Shown here: positions 40,911-50,717 of the stretch, in pieces
Position numbering within the stretch: the first letter of the stretch is position 1
How the letters are laid out: each line of letters opens with the position of its first letter
From: Sulfurimonas sp.
GTDB taxonomy: Bacteria; Campylobacterota; Campylobacteria; Campylobacterales; Sulfurimonadaceae
Assembly (NCBI RefSeq): GCF_028713515.1
Contig: NZ_JAQTOD010000001.1
Span: 434,001 to 498,000, forward strand
Reading direction: 5' to 3'
DNA length: 64,000 bases
Program-made: the position numbers and the translations under genes
The notes under the pieces: model-generated
Seen by the model: the letters and a program-made list of their open reading frames with translations, nothing else
Database searches by the model: none
Told to the model about the DNA's origin: nothing

Positions 40911-42845
40911 TTAAAAACTATTTTTAATTATATCATTGATTTTGTTATGCTCGTTTGTTTGAGCGAAGCAACTGCTGGCTCCACAAACCATAAAGCCACT
41001 CTCATTGGTAGCTTTTTTTTGGATAAATGGATATTTTAGAGAGCTAAGCTCAAGTGCATTTTGCTCTAGGTTTTTAATACTTGATTTTATAACTCTATCG
41101 CCCTTTAAATGCCTTAGCATCTGACGCAACATATATGGGTAGATTATCGGTCTTCTTGCTAACTCAAACGAGTTATACTCGAGTGTTTTATATGCGAAAT
41201 GAGCATATTTTTCATCTTCTAGAAGTGTACTTAGTGAGAGCAGGGCATCAATAATGATGGCAATTGAACTCATATAGGTGTTGTCTGAAATCTCCGCTTT
41301 TGTCTCAAACTCGCCTATGCTAAATTTCCATGTTCCTTTGTTGTAAAACTTCTCTAATGCTAAGTTTGTGAAGTGTTGAGCTTTTATAAGATATAGTTCA
41401 TTTTGAGTTGAGTTAAATGCGGCAATCAGTGCTTGAGATAGATAGGCATAATCCTCCAAGAAAGCCTCTATTTTAGGGTTTTTATGTATAAGCGTTGTGT
41501 GATAGAGTTTAGTGTCTTTAAACATAGTGTCAAGGAGTGCATCAAGGTTCTTGATGGCCTTTTGTTTGTAAGAGCTATCTAGTTCACCAAGCGTAAACAG
41601 GGCTTTTATCATCATGCTTGACCATGAAGTCTGAATCTTTTTGTCTATAAACGGATACTCTCTTTTGGCTCTTAATTTTTGGAGTAGAAATTTTATATTC
41701 TCAAAACCATGAGGCATGTCCGTATCTCTAAATCTTATAATATTTTTACCCTCAAAATTACCATCTTTGGTAATGCTTAGTTGTGACAAAATCTCATCTA
41801 TATTTGTATAATTATTCTCTTTTAAAACTTTATAAACTTCATCATAACTATAGACAAAGTAAGTTCCCTCTTTGCTCTCGCTATCAGCATCGCTGGCGCT
41901 ATAAAAGAGTTCATCTTCGCTCATATGATTGTTCCAAAACTCCGCAATCTCTTTGGCAGTTTGTAAAAAAGAGTCATCTTTGTAGGTTAAATAGGCATTT
42001 GTGTATAGTTCACAGAGTAGGGCATTATCATAAAGCATCTTCTCAAAATGTGGTACTAACCATTCGTTATCAACGCTGTAACGGCAAAATCCGCCATCTA
42101 CTAAATCGTACATTCCGCCTTTTTTCATATTTCTAAGTGTGTTTAAAACCATCGCTTTTGCTGATGGGTCATCATAAAGTTTGTCAATGATTAGCAGTGT
42201 GCCAAGCGTGCTTGCATGAGGAAATTTTGGAGCGGTTGAGAATCCGCCATATTTAGTGTCATAGTTGTTTTTAGCTTGAAGCATAAAGTTTTTAACAATA
42301 TCCTCTTTAAGTATTGTTGCCTCTTTTGGATGCTCTTTATGGTTTAAAAAACTCTCAATCTCCTCGGCATTTTTTATAATCTGTTCATCATTTTGAGAGA
42401 TTTTATCTGCTATTAGTTTTGTAAGTTCAATAAACCCCATCCCCTCAACGCTTCCTTCTCTCGACTCGGGCGGTATATAAGTTCCTGCAAAAAATGGTTT
42501 GTTCTCTGGCGTACAGAAGATAGAAGTAGGCCATCCACCAGCTCTGCGGTTTAGTAGAGTATAAACCTCCTGATAATGTTTATCTATGTCTGGTCGCTCT
42601 TCGCGGTCAACTTTGATGCAGACAAAACTCGCATTGAGTATATCTGCGCAAACACTATTTTCAAAAACATTCTCTTCCATAACATGACACCAGTGACATG
42701 AGCTATATCCAATAGAGATAAAGATAGCCCTGTTTTCATCTTTTGCTTTTTTAAATGCTTCATCACACCAAGGGTACCAATCTACCGGATTTTCTTTATG
42801 TTGTTGTAGATACGGTGAGTCTTCTTTTTCTAGTCTATTTGACAT
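40911..42845 (-). CDS. DUF255/YyaL-type thioredoxin-domain protein
   Basis: 644 aa. The N-terminal thioredoxin-like domain carries [12 protein letters not shown] near 50-61, the mark of this family (spermatogenesis-associated protein 20/YyaL). The rest is an alpha/alpha six-barrel related to glycosidase or epimerase folds ([43 protein letters not shown]). Found widely, with no settled biochemical role. Eight bases before the acyltransferase gene, so likely co-transcribed. Confidence 0.92.
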   Translation of the reverse strand: MSNRLEKEDSPYLQQHKENPVDWYPWCDEAFKKAKDENRAIFISIGYSSCHWCHVMEENVFENSVCADILNASFVCIKVDREERPDIDKHYQEVYTLLNRRAGGWPTSIFCTPENKPFFAGTYIPPESREGSVEGMGFIELTKLIADKISQNDEQIIKNAEEIESFLNHKEHPKEATILKEDIVKNFMLQAKNNYDTKYGGFSTAPKFPHASTLGTLLIIDKLYDDPSAKAMVLNTLRNMKKGGMYDLVDGGFCRYSVDNEWLVPHFEKMLYDNALLCELYTNAYLTYKDDSFLQTAKEIAEFWNNHMSEDELFYSASDADSESKEGTYFVYSYDEVYKVLKENNYTNIDEILSQLSITKDGNFEGKNIIRFRDTDMPHGFENIKFLLQKLRAKREYPFIDKKIQTSWSSMMIKALFTLGELDSSYKQKAIKNLDALLDTMFKDTKLYHTTLIHKNPKIEAFLEDYAYLSQALIAAFNSTQNELYLIKAQHFTNLALEKFYNKGTWKFSIGEFETKAEISDNTYMSSIAIIIDALLSLSTLLEDEKYAHFAYKTLEYNSFELARRPIIYPYMLRQMLRHLKGDRVIKSSIKNLEQNALELSSLKYPFIQKKATNESGFMVCGASSCFAQTNEHNKINDIIKNSF

Positions 42846-42989
42846 ATTTTCTCTTTAGTTGATTATTTTTTTGTAGAGTATAGAAATATCACTTTTTTTA
42901 CTCTTAAGAAAAAAATAATCCAAATAAAAGAGAATATATTTGAGATTATTTTTTTCGGATGTAGTTATTGCTCTATGATTGCTAGTTTT

Positions 42990-44420
42990 TTAGAAAAATT
43001 CCATATCATTGTCATTATTGTTATCAGTTCCCATCTCTTTGTCGTCTATAAGCCCCTCAATCTGTATACATGAGCTAAAGAATGAACTATCTAAATAGTG
43101 TATATCTTGTGTATCTTGTAGACTAAATATATGTTCTCTCCATGTTTCAAGATCGGAACCTAGATGCTCTAAAAGCATCACTAACATTTTTACCTTCTCT
43201 GGGTACTGAATGATGTTGTCTGCTTTTTCCTTCAAAAAAGCCCTTAGTGATGTAAGTGCATAAGCAAATGCCTCAAATTCAAAAAGAGAGTTAATTGCAC
43301 CAACATAAGAACCTAGAACACTATCCGCAAAATCATAAAGATTTTCTTTTGTTGGCTCCTCTGAAAATGCTGACAATTTATCTTTCCACTCCTCATCTAA
43401 ACTCGCTAAATCTTTAATCTCCTCCATAATATCTCCGCCTATATCCTGAACATACTCTGCAGCGGTAGTTTTTTTAGCAAAATTTTGATGGAGTAGTTCC
43501 CTCTCTTTGGCATGAATAGCTCTTACTTCTTTCTCTGGAAGAGCTGCTTTTTGGGCTTCTAAGTCTAAATTTTCAGAAACTTCTATTTTTTTTATCTCAC
43601 AGTTACTAATTTCTGCTGTTGGCTCTTCTTTAACCGGCATATATTGGTTATCATATATCTTTAGACGAATGCAGACAAAATTTTCATTAACTATACAATC
43701 ATTTCCCATCTCATTTGTTAGTGAGGTTATCTTGGACGAGAACTCAATTTTTTCTTGAAATCTCATAGTAAGAAATAGCTCTTCAAAACTCTCTTCTGCA
43801 ATAATACTTAGAGGTTTTTTAGTTGTAACTACTTGGTGCATAAATTCATAGAACAACTCTATTGAATTGTCGATTCTTATACATGAGGTTGCTGTGCTGT
43901 TGCGACCTCGTTCTAGTATCCACATTCCAAAATCCATCATCGCTTCAGCATCTGTAATGTCAAATATAGTTTTAAAGTTACGAATATCTGAAGAAAAAGG
44001 ATTTAGTGCCTCTTTTTTTGAAAGTGTATTGAATGTACCCTTGTTTGAATTAAGTAGTGAAGAGAAGTTTTGAAGTTTAAAACGAACTAGATTTTTATCA
44101 ATTGGTTTGCGTATATATGCGCTTACTCCTATTGACATCATTTTCTTTTCAATCTGTGGATCTATAACAGCAGTAACTGCCATTATTATAGTTTCTGGAT
44201 ACTCTTTTTTTATAATTTTTGATGCTTCAAGACCATCCATTATCGGCATCATGATATCCATAAGTATGAAGTGTGGGTGCCAAGATCTAGTTGTCTCTAT
44301 AGCCTCAAGTCCATTTTGCGCCTCTTTTATCTCAAAACCATCTAATTTTTTACATATAGCTCTTAAAACTAAGCGATTGTCCTCTATGTCATCCACGATA
44401 AGAAGCTTTAAGTTGTTCAT
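42990..44420 (-). CDS. Response regulator with long uncharacterised C-terminal region
   Basis: 476 aa. Receiver domain 1-125 with acidic pair Asp10-Asp11, phospho-acceptor Asp55 (ILMDIMMPIMDGLEAS), TAV switch and Lys in YIRKPIDKN. The next 350 residues match no output domain I know; they are helical, with an acidic stretch and a Met/Asp/Asn-rich tail (DNNNDNDMEFF). They may be a signalling or HPt-like module. Overlaps the kinase gene by 4 bases, so it is the partner of that kinase. Confidence 0.85.
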   Translation of the reverse strand: MNNLKLLIVDDIEDNRLVLRAICKKLDGFEIKEAQNGLEAIETTRSWHPHFILMDIMMPIMDGLEASKIIKKEYPETIIMAVTAVIDPQIEKKMMSIGVSAYIRKPIDKNLVRFKLQNFSSLLNSNKGTFNTLSKKEALNPFSSDIRNFKTIFDITDAEAMMDFGMWILERGRNSTATSCIRIDNSIELFYEFMHQVVTTKKPLSIIAEESFEELFLTMRFQEKIEFSSKITSLTNEMGNDCIVNENFVCIRLKIYDNQYMPVKEEPTAEISNCEIKKIEVSENLDLEAQKAALPEKEVRAIHAKERELLHQNFAKKTTAAEYVQDIGGDIMEEIKDLASLDEEWKDKLSAFSEEPTKENLYDFADSVLGSYVGAINSLFEFEAFAYALTSLRAFLKEKADNIIQYPEKVKMLVMLLEHLGSDLETWREHIFSLQDTQDIHYLDSSFFSSCIQIEGLIDDKEMGTDNNNDNDMEFF

Positions 44421-46003
44421 TTTGTATCCTCTTTTTCTATTTTATCTATTTTCAAACTAAAGCAACTGCCATCGCCATCAGACGAGAGTACATCTATGGT
44501 AATCCGCATTGCCTTTGCATACTCTTCAACAATACTTAGACCAAGCCCAGTCCCAATATCGCTATCTCTTGCTTGCTCGAAAGGTTTAAAAATGCAAGAT
44601 AGCTTATCAGCTGGTATACCAATCCCACTATCTTTAATCTCTATCAAATATCCATGGCTAATCTCACTAAGATTAATAGATACAAATCCAGACTCTGTAA
44701 ACTTAAGTGCATTTGATATAAGATTTGTTAAAATTTGACCAAATTTTAGATTATCACATCTTATTAATCCAGAATTAAAATCTACTTTAAATTTATACTC
44801 TATATTTTTCTTATTTTTTAAACTAGAACAGTTCTCGTATGCCTCTTTTGTGAGCTTTACAATATCATGAGTGCCAAAGTTGAAATGCTCTTTGTTTGAG
44901 TTAATTTTTGATAAATCCAATAATGAGTTAATTAGAGTTAAAAGATTTTCAGAATTTTTGTAAGCCCGCTCTATATACATCTTAACTAGCTCTCTTGTTT
45001 CGTTATCTTTTATAATCTCATCATAACTTTCTAATGCTTGATCTGTGAAATTTAAAATTGCATTGAGCGGAGTTCTTAGCTCATGAGAGATTCTATCAAA
45101 GAACCTGTTTTTTATCTCAAGGCTATTTATAGCCTCTTCTTTGGCTTTTACTAGCTCAGTTATCTCGTTTTGCACTAAAAGGTACTCTACAATTTGCTCA
45201 GATAAATCTTTTATAGGAATAATGGTTGTGTTGAAAAAGTGGATATCCCCATCTTTGTCTATGTTTTTGATCACGCCTTTCCAGACTTCTCCATTCTTTA
45301 TAATTTTAATGATGGAATCATAGAGCAGATAGTCTGTATCGGCATAACATAGAATTTTAATATTTGAATTTATTAGCTCACTTTTGGTATGTTTTATAGT
45401 TTTGCAAAACTCATCATTTACATAGGTAATGTTGCCATCAATATCTACTTTTATTACTATGTTTGATACATCAATAGCGTTGTTGTATTGTTTTAAAAAT
45501 GATTGAATTTCATCTTTGCTTTTATATGTAGATTTTAAATCATCCTCTAAAATATATTTGTAGTTCATAATTTTAGTGATATCAGTAAGTACTACAACGA
45601 ATATATTTTGGGCAGGTTCAAAATGTTTTATTAAAATATTAAATTCATGAAGCTTGTCAAATTTATCTATTCCAACGCGATAATAATCTTTGGTTTGATT
45701 GTCCACAAGATTAAACCATCTCTGATCTAGATACCCATCATATATATATCCATATCTATCTATTTTTTTAAAAATGTTTGACAGCTGAAAAGGGGGATTA
45801 AAAATATCAATATTTTGACTTTTAAAAAAATCTATAAATGATTTATTTGCGTCAATAATAGTGTCACCATCCGTAACCGCAACCAAATTTGATGTCATGT
45901 TAAAAATGGATTTGTAATATCTAAATTGTGGGTGGTTTTCTTTTATCTTTTGCTTAAAAAATCTCCTTAAGGTGTCATGATGTGTAAGAATCTCTTGGTT
46001 CAT
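44417..46003 (-). CDS. PAS sensor histidine kinase
   Basis: 528 aa, no membrane helices. Two PAS-type domains at about 25-135 and 165-285 (NITYVNDEFCKTIKHTKSEL), HisKA with RISHELRTPLNAI near 305-317, and the ATPase domain with NLISNALKFT, DSGIGIP and GTGLGLSIVEEY. Cytoplasmic sensor of unknown signal paired with the overlapping response regulator. Divergent from dsbD across about 160 bases. Confidence 0.93.
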   Translation of the reverse strand: MNQEILTHHDTLRRFFKQKIKENHPQFRYYKSIFNMTSNLVAVTDGDTIIDANKSFIDFFKSQNIDIFNPPFQLSNIFKKIDRYGYIYDGYLDQRWFNLVDNQTKDYYRVGIDKFDKLHEFNILIKHFEPAQNIFVVVLTDITKIMNYKYILEDDLKSTYKSKDEIQSFLKQYNNAIDVSNIVIKVDIDGNITYVNDEFCKTIKHTKSELINSNIKILCYADTDYLLYDSIIKIIKNGEVWKGVIKNIDKDGDIHFFNTTIIPIKDLSEQIVEYLLVQNEITELVKAKEEAINSLEIKNRFFDRISHELRTPLNAILNFTDQALESYDEIIKDNETRELVKMYIERAYKNSENLLTLINSLLDLSKINSNKEHFNFGTHDIVKLTKEAYENCSSLKNKKNIEYKFKVDFNSGLIRCDNLKFGQILTNLISNALKFTESGFVSINLSEISHGYLIEIKDSGIGIPADKLSCIFKPFEQARDSDIGTGLGLSIVEEYAKAMRITIDVLSSDGDGSCFSLKIDKIEKEDTK

Positions 46004-46166
46004 CTCTTTTGCCCTTTGGTAGATTTTGTTATGTTACAGCAATGAAGTTTAAAATAAAATTATAATAAATCGTATTACATTTAGAGTTTATAAAACCTAA
46101 AAAATTGTTTTGTTGATGTTAAATTTGATATAATTTTTACCACATTACACTATTTGAAAGATTCTC

Positions 46167-47948
46167 ATGAAAAAAATCATCTCATTTGTTTTATTATCTA
46201 CCTTTTTATTTGCTGCTCAGCCAAAGTTTTTGATGCCAGAGGAGGCATTTAAGCCAACCGCAAAACTAAACGATAAGATGCAAATAGAAGCAATAGTAGG
46301 TATTGCGGATGAGATATATCTTTATGAGAGCGCCCTTAAGTTAGAGATCACTAGTAAAAATGGAATTACTATAAAAGATATAGTTTCTCCAAAAACTATA
46401 AAACATGGAGAGGATAATATCTATAAAAATTCACCTAAATTTATAGTGAACCTCAAAAAAGAGCCAAGTGCAACTGGTGTTTTAAATGTTGAATTCAAAT
46501 TATCATATCAGGGCTGTTCAGAACAGGGGCTTTGTTATGAGCCAGAGAGCAAGATTTTTAAGTTTGATGTGGATAGCTCTAAGCTTGATGGTGGTGAAGT
46601 AAAGAGTAGCTTGCTTAAAAAAATAGATGAGAAAAATATAATACAAAATACAAAAGTAAAGCAGCAAAAACTCTCAGAAAGCGATACGATTGCAGATAGC
46701 TTAAAACACGGCAATATGCTGTTGGTGCTTTTAACATTCTTTGGTTTTGGTCTTTTACTCTCTCTTACTCCATGTGTTTTTCCAATGATTCCTATCATAT
46801 CTGGCATAATCATCTCTCATGGAGAGGGACTTACAACTAAAAAAGCATTTATTCTATCGGTTATTTATGTTTTTGCTATGGCAATTGCGTACACAATCGC
46901 TGGGGTTTTAGCTGGTCTTTTTGGCTCAAATCTTCAGTCCGCACTTCAAAATCCTATTGTAATCTACTCATTTTCGGCAATATTTGTAGCTTTAGCACTC
47001 AGTATGTTTGGTTTTTATGAGTTAAAGCTTCCAGATAAACTTGTGGCAAAAGTTAGCTCAAATAGCAATCGAAGTGGATTTATTGGCGTTGCTATTATGG
47101 GCTTCTTTTCGGCGCTTATTGTTGGACCTTGTGTGGCGGCACCGCTTGCTGGAGCGTTGGTTTATATAGGTCAAACAGGAGATGCGCTTCTTGGAGGGAT
47201 GGCACTTTTTTCAATGAGTATCGGCATGGGTGCACCACTGATTATAGTTGGAGTGAGTGCAGGTAGATTTATGCCTCGCCCTGGGGCATGGATGACAATG
47301 ATAAGCGCTGTCTTTGGTGTTATGATGCTAGGTGTTGCTATTTGGATGCTAGAGAGAGTAGTAGATAATTCTGTTGTAGTGCTGCTTTACTCAATGCTTG
47401 GAATAAGTTTTGGGCTCTATCTTGGAGCATTTGAAAACAGCGCGCATATATTTAGAAAAAGCATGGGTATGATAATATTTATCTACTCAGTAGCTCTATT
47501 TGTAGGACTCATGGGCGGCTCAGGAAGTATGACTAAACCTTTGGAGTTTTTAAAACAGTCCACACTATCAGCTTCAACAAAACAAAATTCGCAGGAAGTA
47601 AATTTTATAAAAGTTAGTTCCATAAAAGAGTTAGATGTAGTTCTGTCTAAAAATCATGGTAAAAAAATAATGCTAGATTTTAGTGCAAAATGGTGTACTT
47701 CTTGCAAGGAGCTAGATGAGATTACATTCTCAGATGAGAAAGTAAAAGCAAAAATGGGTGAGTTTATTCTAATTAGAGCAGATTTGACAGACAACACACA
47801 AGAACAAAAAGATTTAAGTAAAAAGTATGGTGTTTTTGGTCCACCCGCTATTATCTTTTTTGATAAAGAGTTAAATATTATAAGTTCAAAAACGGTAATT
47901 GGTTTTATTGAAGCAAATAATTTTCTAGAGATTTTAAACACAATATAG
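46167..47948 (+). CDS. dsbD: Thiol:disulfide interchange protein DsbD
   Basis: 593 aa. Signal peptide 1-17; N-terminal periplasmic domain with CSEQGLCYEPE near 117-127; eight-helix membrane domain with redox cysteines in SLTPCVFPMIPI and GPCVAAPLAG; C-terminal thioredoxin domain with WCTSC near 512-516. It carries electrons from cytoplasmic thioredoxin to periplasmic partners, including cytochrome c maturation and perhaps the CPWC protein at 997. All three domain pairs are intact. Confidence 0.95.
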   Translation: MKKIISFVLLSTFLFAAQPKFLMPEEAFKPTAKLNDKMQIEAIVGIADEIYLYESALKLEITSKNGITIKDIVSPKTIKHGEDNIYKNSPKFIVNLKKEPSATGVLNVEFKLSYQGCSEQGLCYEPESKIFKFDVDSSKLDGGEVKSSLLKKIDEKNIIQNTKVKQQKLSESDTIADSLKHGNMLLVLLTFFGFGLLLSLTPCVFPMIPIISGIIISHGEGLTTKKAFILSVIYVFAMAIAYTIAGVLAGLFGSNLQSALQNPIVIYSFSAIFVALALSMFGFYELKLPDKLVAKVSSNSNRSGFIGVAIMGFFSALIVGPCVAAPLAGALVYIGQTGDALLGGMALFSMSIGMGAPLIIVGVSAGRFMPRPGAWMTMISAVFGVMMLGVAIWMLERVVDNSVVVLLYSMLGISFGLYLGAFENSAHIFRKSMGMIIFIYSVALFVGLMGGSGSMTKPLEFLKQSTLSASTKQNSQEVNFIKVSSIKELDVVLSKNHGKKIMLDFSAKWCTSCKELDEITFSDEKVKAKMGEFILIRADLTDNTQEQKDLSKKYGVFGPPAIIFFDKELNIISSKTVIGFIEANNFLEILNTI

Positions 47949-48393
47949 CCAAAAATAGCTAATTCTCGAAAACTTCTTTGTCATAGCTTTTAGGTATGCT
48001 AACCAATGGCATACTCTATGATAATGGGGTTGGAAGAAACAGCAGTCTCTCTAACAAAAACGGACTTGTTCGTTTTGGTGTATAACATAAAAAAAGCGAT
48101 ACAATTACAAAAAAATTATCAAAGGGAGGAGATTTAAAAAAAATGATTGAAAATATTTATGATTTCAAACTGCTAAAACAACTTTTAGTCTCTAAGCCTT
48201 GCTATTGCAATATATTTTTTGCCATAAAAACAAGACTCTCTCTTCTGATAAATCACTTTATTCCACGATGTCCATACTACACAACTTACTTTGCGTTTAG
48301 ACGCACAGGCGTTCATCCTCCTCTTTAACATCATTTTTTAAAATATCAAAACAAAACAAAATAAAAAAAACAGTGATAAACAAGGATATTCTG
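47949..48393 (+). promoter_or_regulatory. Long structured leader upstream of metE
   Basis: About 445 bases between dsbD and metE. It contains a two-part hairpin (TCATAG 47981-47986 with CTATGA 48016-48021; GTATGC 47994-47999 with GCATAC 48009-48014) and a second hairpin (AAAACG 48057-48062 with CGTTTT 48071-48076), then a small open frame with a strong ribosome binding site. This looks like a regulated 5' leader. I looked for cobalamin-box, SAM-I and TPP motifs and found none. Confidence 0.4.
48143..48328 (+). CDS. Possible leader peptide or small protein upstream of metE (61 aa)
   Basis: The ATG at 48143 follows GGGAGGAG by about 12 bases. The peptide has a basic, Cys- and Phe-rich composition (two CPYY/CYCN pairs) and ends FRRTGVHPPL; it is not Met-rich, so classical attenuation by methionine codons is not indicated. 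The second half of the gene has a small GCGT-TTAG-ACGC hairpin at about 48292-48303. It may be translated, or the region may be an untranslated leader. Confidence 0.3.
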   Translation: MIENIYDFKLLKQLLVSKPCYCNIFFAIKTRLSLLINHFIPRCPYYTTYFAFRRTGVHPPL

Positions 48394-50670
48394 ATGTCAA
48401 AAAATTTCGTCATAGGTTTCCCAAGAATAGGGGAGCAAAGAGAATTAAAAAGAGTTTTAGAGGAGTTTTGGGCAAAAAAACGCTCATTTGAAGATGTTTT
48501 AGGTGTAGCAGCAGAGTTAAAGAAAAGACATTGGGAGTATCAAAGAGATGCGGAAGTAGAGTTTATAAGCTCTAATGATTTCTCGCTTTATGACAATATG
48601 CTTGACACTTCAATTATGCTAGGAGCCATTCCAGAGAGATTTAAGAGCCTAAAAAATGAAGATTTATACTTCTCGATGGCAAGAGGGAACAACTCATGTG
48701 TTGCTATGGAGATGACAAAATGGTTTAATACAAACTACCACTACATAGTTCCAGAGTTAAGTTTGGAGGATAATTATGTACTTGATGCTTCAAAAATCAT
48801 AGCAGAGTACAATGAAGCAAAAAAGCTGGGCATAAAAACAAAGATAAACATTATTGGACCCATTACCTATTTAGGACTTAGCAAAAGAGTTGATTATGGT
48901 GATGTTTATGAGCTCTGGAGCAAGATAGTGCCTATTTATGAGAAACTATTAGAGAGCATCTCTGTTCTTGATGATGAGATAACTATTCAGATAGACGAGC
49001 CAATTTTTGTAAAAGAGTTGGATACAAAAGTGCTGAGTCTCATAAAACCTACTTACGAAAGACTTTGCAAAGTTTCAACAAACATAAAACTAGCAGTCGT
49101 TACCTATTTTGAACACTCAAGTGAGGCTACAAAAATTTTGGTTCATACGCCTATTTGGGCTATCGGGCTTGACTTTTTATATGGAGATGAAAATCTTAAT
49201 TCGCTTGAAATTATTGCCTCAAGCGGTAAAAAGGTTATAGCTGGAGTGGTTGATGGCAGAAATATTTGGAGATGTGATATAGAAAAAACTATCCATTTCT
49301 TAGAAGACATAGCTAAAGTTGTGAAAAAAGAAAATATTTTAATCTCTACATCTTGTTCGCTTTTACATGTTCCTTTTAGCAAAAAATATGAGCAGAAGAT
49401 GAGCGGTGAGATAAAAGAGTGGCTTAGTTATGGACTTGAAAAGCTAGATGAACTCTCACTTATCTCAAAACTATTTTTTAATAAAGATGGTTTAAACCAA
49501 GCAGAAAAAGATGAGTTATGCAAAAATGCCCAAGCAAATGAGAGTAGAAAAAACTCAAACCTTATTCACGATAAAGCAGTACAACAAAGAGTTAAAAACC
49601 TCGCATTACTTCAAAGAGATGGGGAAGCATCAAAAAGAATCGCCCTTCAAAGAGAGCTTTTAGGATATAAAGATTTGGTAACTACTACGATAGGCTCATT
49701 TCCTCAAACTCCACAGTTGAGAAAGGCAAGAAGTGATTTTAAAGCTGCGCTAATCTCAAAAGAGAGTTATGAAGCAGAGATGAAAAAGTATATAGATGAG
49801 TGTGTAGCTTTTCAAGAGGAGTACGGTTTAGAGGTTTTGGTTCATGGAGAGCCTGAGAGAAATGATATGGTTGAGTATTTTGGTGAGCAGTTAAGCGGAT
49901 ATGGATTTAGCCAAAATGGTTGGGTTCAAAGTTATGGAAGCAGATGTGTAAAACCACCATTTATTTATGGCGATATAAGCAGACCTCGCCCTATGACAGT
50001 AAATTGGATAGTTTATGCGCAAAGCCGTACCAAGCATATTATGAAGGGAATGTTAACCGGCCCTGTTACGATTTTAAACTGGTCGTTTGTAAGAGATGAT
50101 ATGCCAAGAGGCGAGGTTTCAAAACAGATAGCAGTTGCACTAAGCGATGAAATAGATGACTTACAAAATGCTGGTATAAAAATCATACAGGTTGATGAAG
50201 CTGCATTTAAAGAGGGGTATCCACTAAGAAAGGAAAAGATAAAAATCTATGAAGAGTGGGCTGTTAGAGATTTTAAAATAGCTGTTAGCAGTGCAAAAGA
50301 GCAGACCCAAATACATACTCACATGTGTTACAGTGAGTTTAATGACATAATTGACACCATAGAAAATATGGATGCAGATGTTATCTCCATAGAGACCTCA
50401 AGAAGCGGAAATGAACTTTTAAAGATATTTAAAAATGCAGCATATAAAAATGAAGTAGGTCCGGGAGTTTATGATATCCATAGTCCAAGAGTTCCAACTG
50501 TGGAGGAGATTGTAGATCAAATAGAGCGACTTTTAGAGGTTCTACCAAAAGAGCAGTTGTGGATAAATCCTGATTGTGGACTAAAGACTAGAAAATGGGA
50601 AGAGGTAAAGCCGAGCCTTAAAAATATGGTTGAAGCGGTTAAGATAGTAAGAGAAAAACTCAACGGTTAG
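48394..50670 (+). CDS. metE: Cobalamin-independent methionine synthase
   Basis: 758 aa from the ATG at 48394 (MSKNFVIGFPRIG), chosen because AAGGA lies 8 bases upstream and the family starts here; an in-frame ATG at 48373 is less likely. Two barrel domains. Zinc ligands in THMCYSEF near 645 and NPDCGLKTR near 728. It transfers the methyl group of methyltetrahydrofolate-polyglutamate to homocysteine. A long leader precedes it, which suggests regulation by a methionine-related signal. Confidence 0.96.
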   Translation: MSKNFVIGFPRIGEQRELKRVLEEFWAKKRSFEDVLGVAAELKKRHWEYQRDAEVEFISSNDFSLYDNMLDTSIMLGAIPERFKSLKNEDLYFSMARGNNSCVAMEMTKWFNTNYHYIVPELSLEDNYVLDASKIIAEYNEAKKLGIKTKINIIGPITYLGLSKRVDYGDVYELWSKIVPIYEKLLESISVLDDEITIQIDEPIFVKELDTKVLSLIKPTYERLCKVSTNIKLAVVTYFEHSSEATKILVHTPIWAIGLDFLYGDENLNSLEIIASSGKKVIAGVVDGRNIWRCDIEKTIHFLEDIAKVVKKENILISTSCSLLHVPFSKKYEQKMSGEIKEWLSYGLEKLDELSLISKLFFNKDGLNQAEKDELCKNAQANESRKNSNLIHDKAVQQRVKNLALLQRDGEASKRIALQRELLGYKDLVTTTIGSFPQTPQLRKARSDFKAALISKESYEAEMKKYIDECVAFQEEYGLEVLVHGEPERNDMVEYFGEQLSGYGFSQNGWVQSYGSRCVKPPFIYGDISRPRPMTVNWIVYAQSRTKHIMKGMLTGPVTILNWSFVRDDMPRGEVSKQIAVALSDEIDDLQNAGIKIIQVDEAAFKEGYPLRKEKIKIYEEWAVRDFKIAVSSAKEQTQIHTHMCYSEFNDIIDTIENMDADVISIETSRSGNELLKIFKNAAYKNEVGPGVYDIHSPRVPTVEEIVDQIERLLEVLPKEQLWINPDCGLKTRKWEEVKPSLKNMVEAVKIVREKLNG

Positions 50671-50678
50671 TTTTTATG

Positions 50679-50715
50679 AAAAACCCTCTTTGCAAAAATA
50701 GCAAAGAGGGTTTTT
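50679..50715. terminator. Strong bidirectional terminator after metE
   Basis: AAAAACCCTCTTTGC (50679-50693), loop AAAAATA, GCAAAGAGGGTTTTT (50701-50715): a perfect 15-bp stem with A/T runs on both sides, between convergent metE and the lpxA-like gene. Confidence 0.93.
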
Positions 50716-50717
50716 AT

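Noticed and set aside
42846-42989. Repeated GATTATTTTTTT-like stretches between DUF255 gene and response regulator
   Set aside because: Low-complexity AT runs, too short and simple to call a repeat element or terminator.
48001-48130. Cobalamin riboswitch before metE
   Set aside because: No B12 box or adenosylcobalamin core motif is visible; the hairpins do not match that architecture.
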